Of a DNA stretch of 6,281 bases, positions 1 to 5,336 are shown piece by piece. The first letter of the stretch is position 1, and each line of letters opens with the position of its first letter. Under the pieces are notes generated by a model, which worked only from the letters and a program-made list of their open reading frames with translations, was not told where the DNA came from and searched no databases. The DNA is taken from assembly GCA_026984595.1 (NCBI GenBank), contig JALSRW010000637.1:1-6281 (forward strand), read 5' to 3'. The position numbers and the translations under genes are program-made. Origin of the DNA: Alphaproteobacteria bacterium. Its GTDB lineage: Bacteria > Pseudomonadota > Alphaproteobacteria > Geminicoccales > Geminicoccaceae.

Positions 1-2118
1 TCCACGATCGGTGATCTCGATCCGGTGCTGGCCCGCCATCCGGGGCTGGTCCGCATCCTGACGGCCCGGGACATCCCCGGTCGCAATGCCTACGGCATCT
101 ATCCCGATCTCAAGGATCAGCCGGTGCTGGCCGAGCGCGAGGTGCGGCATCGCGGCGAGCCGGTGCTGGCCCTTATCGGCACCCCCGAGGCGGTGCGCGC
201 GGTGGAACCCGAAGCGCTGCCGATCGTCTGGGAGCCCCTGCCGCCGGTGTTCGGTATCGATGCCGCGCTGGCCCCGGATGCGCCACTTCTCCATGCCGGA
301 CGGCCGGGCAACGTCCTGATCGAGGGGCGGGTACGCCGGGGCGAGGTCGAGGCGGCGCTGCAGGGCTCGGCGGTGCGTGCCGAGATCGCCGTGGAAACCA
401 GCTTCGTGGAACATGCCTACATCGAGCCCGAAGCCGGGTACGCGATCCGGCGCGGCGACAGGATCGAGGTCTTCGCCACCACCCAGGCGCCCTATATGGA
501 CCGTGCCGAGGTGGCGGCGGTGCTCGGCATCCCGCCCGAGCGGGTGCGCATCCTCCCCTCGGCCTGCGGCGGCGGTTTCGGCGGCAAGCTCGATGTTTCC
601 GTCCAGCCCATCCTGGCGGTCGCCGCCTGGCTCCTCGATCGGCCGGTGCGTACCGTCTGGACCCGGCCCGAAAGCATGGCGGCCTCCACCAAGCGTCATC
701 CGGCCCGCATTCACGCCGAGGCGGGGGCGGATTCCGAGGGACGGCTCACCGGCTTCCGCTTCCATGGCGATTTCGATACCGGCGCCTATGCGAGCTGGGG
801 GCCGACCGTGGCCCAGCGGGTACCGGTACATGCGACCGGCCCCTATCGGGTCGAAGCGGCCCTCTGCACGACCCGCGGGGTCTACACGAACGGCCCGCCG
901 GCCGGCGCCTTCCGCGGTTTCGGCGTGCCCCAGGCGGCCATCGCCCACGAGGCGCTCATGGACATGCTCGCCGACCGGCTGGGCATGGATCGGCTCGAAT
1001 TCCGTCTCGTCAACGCCCTGCGGCCGGGGGACCGGACCCATTGCGGCCAGCGCCTCGGCGACGGGGTGGCGCTGGTAGCCTGCCTCGAACGGCTGCGTCC
1101 GATCTGGCGGGAACAGCGCCGCCGGCTGGCCACCGAGCGGGGGCGGGGAGGGCCGCTGCGGCGCGGTCTCGGCATCGCCTGCATGTGGTACGGGCTCGGC
1201 AACACCTCCATGTCCAACCCCTCGACCATGGAGGTCGGTCTGTCGCGCGAAGGCCGTCTCACCCTCTACAACGGAGCCGTGGATATCGGCCAGGGCAGCG
1301 CCACCATCATGGTCCAGATCTGTGCCGAGGCGCTGGGCCTGCCGCTGGAGCTGTTCGATCAGGTGCTCGGCGATACCGCCCGCACCTGCGATGCGGGCAA
1401 GACCTCGGCCTCCCGCCAGACCCTGGTTTCGGGCAATGCCGCGCGTCTGGCCGGGCTCGACCTGCGCCGCCAGATCCTGCGTCTGGCCAATGCCGGGCCG
1501 GATGCCGAGCTCACCCTCGAGGGTCCGCTGCTGCGGGTGCGGGAAGGAGAGCGGCTGCGGGAGCTCGATCTCCGGCGTCTGCCAGCGGCCGCCGACGGGG
1601 ATGTGCTGCGCGGCATCGGTAGCTGGGACCCGCCCACCGAACCGCTCGACCAGGACGGCCAGGGGGTGCCCTACGCATCCTATGGATTCGCTGCGCAGAT
1701 GGCGCTGGTGGAGGTGGATCTGGAACTCGGCACCACCCGGCCGCTGCGCATCTGGGCGGCCCACGATATCGGCCGGGCAGTCAATCCGACCCTGGTCGAG
1801 GGCCAGATCGAGGGGGGGATCGCCCAGGGCATCGGCCTCGCGCTGATGGAGGAGTTCGTCCCCGGCAGGAACGAGAATCTCCACGACTATCTGATCCCCA
1901 CGGTGGGCGACGTGCCGGAGGTCGAGATCCATCTCGTGGAAGGGGGCGATCCGCTCGGCCCGTTCGGCGCCAAGGGGGTCGGCGAGCCGGCGCTGATCCC
2001 CACGGCGCCGGCCATTCTCAACGCCATCGCCGATGCCACCGGGGTGCGCCCGGCCCGTATCCCGGTGACGCCCGACCGGCTGCTCGCGGCCTTGGCCGCG
2101 GCGAAGGGGCGGGGTTGA
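1..2118 (+). CDS. Xanthine dehydrogenase-family hydroxylase, molybdopterin-binding large subunit (5' partial)
   Basis: This is the catalytic subunit of a molybdenum hydroxylase, which inserts a water-derived oxygen at a carbon of an aldehyde or N-heterocycle and passes electrons to separate FAD and 2Fe-2S subunits. The reading frame is open from base 1, so the start lies upstream. 705 residues are visible; full-length relatives have about 750-790, so an estimated 50-80 are missing. Visible family signatures are a TTQ motif (fragment residues 160-162, the conserved active-site glutamine region), CGGGFGGK (189-196, bases 565-588, cofactor binding), AFRGFG (303-308, bases 907-924), a GQG turn with Gln at bases 1291-1293, and GAKGVGEP near the C terminus, whose Glu (bases 1984-1986) matches the catalytic base of the family. 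AFRGFG occupies the position of the CoxL signature loop (AYRCSFR), so this is not a form I CO dehydrogenase. The substrate is not determinable. The 6-hydroxynicotinate reductase-like gene downstream makes nicotinate or another N-heterocycle a reasonable guess. The partner subunits are not in the window. Confidence 0.93.
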   Translation, partial: STIGDLDPVLARHPGLVRILTARDIPGRNAYGIYPDLKDQPVLAEREVRHRGEPVLALIGTPEAVRAVEPEALPIVWEPLPPVFGIDAALAPDAPLLHAGRPGNVLIEGRVRRGEVEAALQGSAVRAEIAVETSFVEHAYIEPEAGYAIRRGDRIEVFATTQAPYMDRAEVAAVLGIPPERVRILPSACGGGFGGKLDVSVQPILAVAAWLLDRPVRTVWTRPESMAASTKRHPARIHAEAGADSEGRLTGFRFHGDFDTGAYASWGPTVAQRVPVHATGPYRVEAALCTTRGVYTNGPPAGAFRGFGVPQAAIAHEALMDMLADRLGMDRLEFRLVNALRPGDRTHCGQRLGDGVALVACLERLRPIWREQRRRLATERGRGGPLRRGLGIACMWYGLGNTSMSNPSTMEVGLSREGRLTLYNGAVDIGQGSATIMVQICAEALGLPLELFDQVLGDTARTCDAGKTSASRQTLVSGNAARLAGLDLRRQILRLANAGPDAELTLEGPLLRVREGERLRELDLRRLPAAADGDVLRGIGSWDPPTEPLDQDGQGVPYASYGFAAQMALVEVDLELGTTRPLRIWAAHDIGRAVNPTLVEGQIEGGIAQGIGLALMEEFVPGRNENLHDYLIPTVGDVPEVEIHLVEGGDPLGPFGAKGVGEPALIPTAPAILNAIADATGVRPARIPVTPDRLLAALAAAKGRG

Positions 2119-2152
2119 AAGCGGCGGGGCCGAGGGCGATCTCCTGAACAGA

Positions 2153-2167
2153 CCGCCGTTGCGGCGG
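2153..2167 (+). other. Short GC-rich inverted repeat between the hydroxylase and DUF1269 genes
   Basis: CCGCCG (2153-2158) and CGGCGG (2162-2167) form a perfect 6-bp stem with a TTG loop. It lies 34 bases after the hydroxylase stop codon and ends about 10 bases before the GGAG of the next gene. No T-run follows, only ATTT a few bases later, so it is not a classic intrinsic terminator. It could slow polymerase, stabilise the upstream mRNA end, or be a chance product of high GC. Confidence 0.3.
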
Positions 2168-2177
2168 CCGCATTTCC

Positions 2178-2181
2178 GGAG
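2178..2181 (+). promoter_or_regulatory. Ribosome binding site deciding the DUF1269 start
   Basis: GGAG lies 7 bases upstream of the ATG at 2189. A longer in-frame TTG start at 2159 is possible, but it would fall inside the GC hairpin and add 10 residues (MRRPHFRSER) absent from the usual family N terminus, so the ATG is preferred. Confidence 0.65.
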
Positions 2182-2188
2182 CGAAAGA

Positions 2189-3067
2189 ATGGCGCATCTT
2201 CTGGTTGTCGCCTTCGACAGTCTGGGCGCCGCCGACGAGGTGTTGTGCCGGCTGCGCGGCCTGCAGAAGGAGCATCTGGTCGATCTCGAGGATGCCTGCG
2301 TGGTGCAGCGCGACGAGCAGGGCGAGCTCCATCTCAAGCAGGTGGTGGGCAGACCACCCGACGGCTTTCTCTCCAAGGGCTTCTGGAAGCGCCTGATGGC
2401 CCACATCTTCCCCGCCAACGGCGGCAAGGGCGCGCATCGCCACGATATCGAGCTGTCCCGCAAGTTCATTCAGCAGGTGGGGGAACAGCTCAAGCCCGGC
2501 AGTTCGGCGATTTTCGCGGTGGTCGAGCCGGCCCGGCTCGACAGGCTGATCGAGGCCTTCCAAGGCGCGGGCGGGCATCTGCTGAAGACCGATCTGCCCG
2601 ATGAAGCGGTCCGCAGGCTCGAACTGGTGTTGGTGGAGAGCGAAATACCGGCGGCCCGGGATTTGCAGGCGCTGGCCGCGGAGGCGGCCCTGCGTGCCTC
2701 CGGCGTCCGCCGCAACCACAGGGACGAGGAAGAGGAACGGCGGCGTCGCTGGATCCACGAACTGCTGCACGCCGATCTCACGCCGGGACTGATCGAGCAT
2801 ATCCGCCACACCTGTCTGGAGGCCGCCCGCCGCGGGGAATCGCGGGTGCTGATCTACCGTTTCCCGAGCGAACTGCTGGAGGACCGGGGACGGGCGATCA
2901 TCGACCAGGATCCGGAATGGGTCGCCACGCTGCGCGGCCAGCCGCGCAAGGTCTACGAATTCTGGAAACGGGAGCTCGAGCCGCGCGGCTACAAGCTCAC
3001 CGTGCGGCTCCTGAATTATCGCGACGGCCTGCCCGGCGATGTCGGGTTCTTCCTGAGCTGGGCCTGA
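2189..3067 (+). CDS. DUF1269-type protein with replaced membrane segment and extra C-terminal domain
   Basis: The protein has 292 residues and unknown function. Residues 1-52 (start MAHLLVVAFDS, then GLQKEHLVDLEDACVV and LHLKQVV) and 98-137 (GEQLKPGSSAIFAVVEPAR, then GGHLLKTDLPDE) match, from memory, the two conserved halves of DUF1269 (PF06897), usually a protein of about 160-175 residues. In typical members the middle is a glycine/alanine-rich hydrophobic hairpin that probably sits in the membrane. Here residues 53-90 are instead polar and basic (FWKRLMAHIF, GGKGAHRHDIE), with no credible transmembrane segment, so the protein is probably soluble. Residues 138-190 look helical and charged, with a DEEEERRRR stretch at 179-187. 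A second compact domain follows (about 191-292), carrying YRFPSELL, DRGRAI and LPGDVGFFLSW. I recall similar unnamed domains in alphaproteobacterial hypothetical proteins but cannot name a family. It lies 70 bases after the hydroxylase gene on the same strand and may be co-transcribed with it; no shared function is evident. Confidence 0.8.
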   Translation: MAHLLVVAFDSLGAADEVLCRLRGLQKEHLVDLEDACVVQRDEQGELHLKQVVGRPPDGFLSKGFWKRLMAHIFPANGGKGAHRHDIELSRKFIQQVGEQLKPGSSAIFAVVEPARLDRLIEAFQGAGGHLLKTDLPDEAVRRLELVLVESEIPAARDLQALAAEAALRASGVRRNHRDEEEERRRRWIHELLHADLTPGLIEHIRHTCLEAARRGESRVLIYRFPSELLEDRGRAIIDQDPEWVATLRGQPRKVYEFWKRELEPRGYKLTVRLLNYRDGLPGDVGFFLSWA

Positions 3068-3095
3068 AAAGGATCGTTACGGATCGGGAATCATT

Positions 3096-3124
3096 CGCTT
3101 TTTTTCGCGGGCACGAAGAAAGCG
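3096..3124 (+). other. Imperfect T-rich hairpin downstream of the DUF1269 gene
   Basis: The arms CGCTTTTTTTCG (3096-3107) and CGAAGAAAGCG (3114-3124) pair as CGCTTT/AAAGCG and TTCG/CGAA, with a T:G pair and one bulged T between them and a 6-base loop CGGGCA. It lies 28 bases past the stop codon, where a terminator is expected, but the T-run is inside the 5' arm and nothing T-rich follows the 3' arm. It may still act as a weak terminator or processing site. It ends two bases before the predicted -35 box. Confidence 0.35.
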
Positions 3125-3125
3125 G

Positions 3126-3155
3126 TTGACCGGTGCCGGTAGCCGTCGGTATTCT
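3126..3155 (+). promoter_or_regulatory. Predicted sigma70-type promoter for the FKBP gene
   Basis: TTGACC (3126-3131, 5 of 6 consensus bases) and TATTCT (3150-3155, 4 of 6) are separated by 18 bases, in the least GC-rich part of the window. Transcription would start near 3162 and leave a leader of about 170 bases before the FKBP ATG at 3334. It suggests the isomerase gene, and perhaps the reductase gene after it, is transcribed independently of the hydroxylase. No experimental support is available. Confidence 0.5.
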
Positions 3156-3198
3156 GGATTTGTTTCTTCGCATTGTTTCCGGTCCGTTCGAAGTCGCC

Positions 3199-3232
3199 TT
3201 CCGCAGCTGCGCGTCACCGAGACGATGCGGAG
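3199..3232 (+). other. Potential stem-loop in the FKBP leader
   Basis: TTCCGCA (3199-3205) can pair with TGCGGAG (3226-3232, one G:T pair). Inside it CGTC (3212-3215) pairs with GACG (3221-3224) around a 5-base loop. The 10-bp palindrome CGCAGCTGCG (3202-3211) overlaps the left arm and offers a competing fold. It lies within the predicted leader, about 90 bases upstream of the ribosome binding site. It resembles no riboswitch class I know, and chance folding is common at this GC content. Confidence 0.25.
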
Positions 3233-3320
3233 CGGAGGGACCGCAGACGCGGATGTGCCGGGAAGGTAGCGAGTTGCTGCGCTTTCCTCCGGATCCGACC
3301 AACCCCAGACATGGTTCGCC

Positions 3321-3327
3321 AAAGGAG
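3321..3327 (+). promoter_or_regulatory. Strong Shine-Dalgarno deciding the FKBP start
   Basis: AAAGGAG lies 6 bases upstream of the ATG at 3334, close to the ideal anti-Shine-Dalgarno complement and the strongest such site in the window. It rules against the longer in-frame GTG start at 3133, which would put 67 unrelated residues ahead of the FKBP fold. Confidence 0.8.
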
Positions 3328-3333
3328 CAAGAC

Positions 3334-3759
3334 ATGGCAGCAGTCGCTGGTGATACGGTACGCGTGCACTACACGGGAACGCTCGAAGACGGCACCGAGT
3401 TCGACAGTTCGCGGGAACGCGAGCCGATCGAGTTCACCCTCGGCGCCGGGCAGGTGATCCCCGGTTTCGAGAACGCGGTCACGGGCATGGAGCCCGGAGA
3501 GCGCAAGACCTTCACCATTCCGGCCGACGAAGCCTACGGTCCCCATCGTCCCGAGCTCATCCACCGGGTGCCGAGGGCACAGGTGCCGAGCGAAGTGACG
3601 CTGGCTCCGGGGGCGCGGCTCGAGGCGCGGGATCAGAGCGGCCGGCGGGTCGTCCTCACCGTGCTCGAGGTGACCGACGAGGAAGCCATCCTCGATGCCA
3701 ACCATCCTCTCGCCGGCAAGGACCTCACCTTCCAGATCGAGCTCATCGCCGTCGTCTAG
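3334..3759 (+). CDS. FKBP-type peptidyl-prolyl cis-trans isomerase, SlyD-like
   Basis: This 141-residue protein should catalyse cis-trans isomerisation of Xaa-Pro bonds and may act as a folding chaperone in the cytoplasm; no signal peptide is visible. The FKBP core is clear: VHYTGTLEDGTEFDSS (11-26, with Tyr13 and Asp24 at expected active-site positions), then GAGQVIPGFENAV (37-49), then TFTIPADEAYGP (59-70). Residues about 71-118 form the insert-in-flap chaperone region typical of SlyD-type FKBPs, and the fold closes with ANHPLAGKDLTFQIELI (122-138), a signature of the SlyD branch. The protein ends three residues later, so the His/Cys-rich nickel-binding tail of E. coli SlyD is absent, as in many short bacterial homologues. 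The start is fixed by AAAGGAG at 3321. The gene appears to have its own promoter, and the reductase-like gene follows after 79 bases. Its general chaperone role does not tie it to the pathway of its neighbours. Confidence 0.94.
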   Translation: MAAVAGDTVRVHYTGTLEDGTEFDSSREREPIEFTLGAGQVIPGFENAVTGMEPGERKTFTIPADEAYGPHRPELIHRVPRAQVPSEVTLAPGARLEARDQSGRRVVLTVLEVTDEEAILDANHPLAGKDLTFQIELIAVV

Positions 3760-3780
3760 CGCGGCAGCCGCCCCCTTCCT

Positions 3781-3790
3781 CCCGTACGGG
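3781..3790. repeat. Perfect 10-bp palindrome upstream of the reductase-like gene
   Basis: CCCGTACGGG is a perfect inverted repeat, 21 bases past the FKBP stop and 48 bases before the ATG at 3839. A weaker inverted repeat, GCGG-CAG-CCGC (3761-3771), precedes it and is followed by a C-rich run. Neither has a terminator T-tract. The palindrome could be half of an operator or a chance event. Confidence 0.25.
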
Positions 3791-3838
3791 TGACGGTGCT
3801 AGGAATGGGCCGCAAGCTGGCGGGAGGCGCGGGGGCGG

Positions 3839-5326
3839 ATGCGCGAACAGCGGACAGCGGGCGAGACCTCGTCGCAGGAGGCGGCGATCGTCACCTGCGA
3901 TGCATGTCCGGTACTCTGCCGGATCCGACCCGGTCGCAGCGGTGCCTGCGATCGCTACGGCAACATGGGCGGGCGCCTGGTGCGCCTCGATCCGCTGGTG
4001 GTGACGAAGCGGGCGGTCGAGCAGGAGCGGCCGGTGGTGCCCTTCCTGGAAGGGCCGGAATGGGGCGGCGGCATCCTGCGCGAAGGTTCCTCCTTCGTCA
4101 CCGGCATCGGTGCCGGCACCACATATCCCGACTACAAACCGGCCCCCTTCATCATCGCCGCCGAGATCGAGGGCGTCGACACGGTGACCGTGGTGACCGA
4201 GGGCATCTTCAGCTACTGCGGCATCAAGCTGAAGATCGACACCGACCGCTATGTCGGCCCGGAAACCGCCACCGTGCGCTGCGAGGGCGAGGCGGTGGGG
4301 CATGTCACCACCGCCGAATACGGCTCGCAGATGCTATCCCTGGGCGGTGTGCGCCATCTCACGGGCGGCAGCAAGCGGGAAGGGCGGGTCACCTGCGAGA
4401 TGATGGTCCGCATGCTCAACCGCGAGCCGGTCGAGCTCGCCATCGAAGGCGGTGCCACGCTCACGGTCGAGGCCGGCAAGCCGCCGATCATCGACGGCCG
4501 GCGGGAAGAGCGCATGCGGGTCGGTTGCGGCTCGGCCACCATCGGCATCTTCGCCCGCCAGTGGTTCGGCCATGTCGACGAGGTGATCGTGGTCGACGAC
4601 CATATCACCGGCGTCCTCACCGAGCATCAGGCGGGACGCTTTCTGGGCATGAAGCCCTCGGGCATCCGCATCCGCGGCCGCCGTTCGACGCCGGGCCGCT
4701 ATTTCCGGGTGGCGGAGCCGGGATCCGGCTGGGGCGGGACCGACATCACCGACCCGCTCACCATCATCGAGCGCATCGATCCGAAGATCGCCTGGCCGGG
4801 GCTGCGTCTGCTGTTCGTCAGCACCACCGGCGAGGACAGCGCCTGGTTCGTCCTCGACGAGAACCTCGTGCCGGTACCCGCCGAGGAACCGCCCGAGATC
4901 CGGAAGGTCACCGAACGCATCGCCGAGAATTGCGAGCCGGCCCTGTGCACGGTCCTGTTCATGGCCGGCGCCGGCGGCAGTCTCCGCGCCGGAGTGACCG
5001 AAAACCCGGTGCGGCTGACCCGTTCGGTCAAGGAAATGCTGGTGCGGGTCACCTCGGGCGGGGCACCGGTCTATATCTGGCCGGGCGGCGGCATCACCTA
5101 CATGGTCGATGTCACGCGCATGCCGGACCAGGCCTTCGGCCATGTGCCCACTCCGGCGATCGTGGCTCCCATCGAATTCACCATGCGGCTCGAGGACTAC
5201 CGGGCGATCGGCGGGCACATGGAAGAGGTGCGGCGGCTCGCCGACATGCAGCCCGAACCCGACCGGCTGCGCCTGGTCGAGTGGCTGCCCGCCAATCCCT
5301 GGCCCTATGCGCCCCTCGAGGGCTGA
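3839..5326 (+). CDS. hnr: 6-Hydroxynicotinate reductase-like iron-sulfur protein
   Basis: This 495-residue protein resembles those annotated as 6-hydroxynicotinate reductase, which in Eubacterium barkeri uses reduced ferredoxin to convert 6-hydroxynicotinate to 1,4,5,6-tetrahydro-6-oxonicotinate. The assignment is from memory of family sequences. Near the N terminus Cys20, Cys23, Cys27 and Cys37 (CX2CX3CX9C, within CDACPVLC and SGACDRYG) make a likely 4Fe-4S site. Further cysteines are at 127 (EGIFSYCGIK), 148, 186, 230 (VGCGSATIG), 365 and 370, so a second cluster is possible. No signal peptide or membrane segment is seen, which implies a cytoplasmic enzyme. In-frame stops at 3791 and 3800 make 3839 the first available start. 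GGGAGG at 3822-3827 is a rather distant ribosome binding site (11-base spacer). The gene follows FKBP by 79 bases and may share its promoter. The hydroxylase at 1-2118 could supply the hydroxylated substrate, but a related N-heterocycle is equally possible. Confidence 0.75.
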   Translation: MREQRTAGETSSQEAAIVTCDACPVLCRIRPGRSGACDRYGNMGGRLVRLDPLVVTKRAVEQERPVVPFLEGPEWGGGILREGSSFVTGIGAGTTYPDYKPAPFIIAAEIEGVDTVTVVTEGIFSYCGIKLKIDTDRYVGPETATVRCEGEAVGHVTTAEYGSQMLSLGGVRHLTGGSKREGRVTCEMMVRMLNREPVELAIEGGATLTVEAGKPPIIDGRREERMRVGCGSATIGIFARQWFGHVDEVIVVDDHITGVLTEHQAGRFLGMKPSGIRIRGRRSTPGRYFRVAEPGSGWGGTDITDPLTIIERIDPKIAWPGLRLLFVSTTGEDSAWFVLDENLVPVPAEEPPEIRKVTERIAENCEPALCTVLFMAGAGGSLRAGVTENPVRLTRSVKEMLVRVTSGGAPVYIWPGGGITYMVDVTRMPDQAFGHVPTPAIVAPIEFTMRLEDYRAIGGHMEEVRRLADMQPEPDRLRLVEWLPANPWPYAPLEG

Positions 5327-5336
5327 AGGCGGCCGC

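Noticed and set aside
25..27. GTG at base 25 as the start of the hydroxylase gene.
   Set aside because: The frame is open through base 1, the preceding residues (STIGDLDP) continue the family's N-terminal pattern, and the protein would otherwise lack its expected first 50-80 residues.
2018..2809. A 263-codon minus-strand open frame opposite the DUF1269 gene.
   Set aside because: Opposite-strand shadow of a gene with a good ribosome binding site and recognisable domains; its translation has no recognisable domain.
3096..3124. The T-rich hairpin as a classic Rho-independent terminator.
   Set aside because: The T-run sits within the 5' arm, not after the 3' arm, and the stem is AT-rich with a bulge. 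It is listed as a hairpin only.
3133..3333. An in-frame N-terminal extension of the FKBP gene from a GTG at 3133, with a short hydrophobic stretch that could suggest a signal peptide.
   Set aside because: It lies upstream of the predicted transcription start and adds 67 residues without signal-peptide architecture or homology. The strong AAAGGAG before the ATG at 3334 supports the short, canonical FKBP start.
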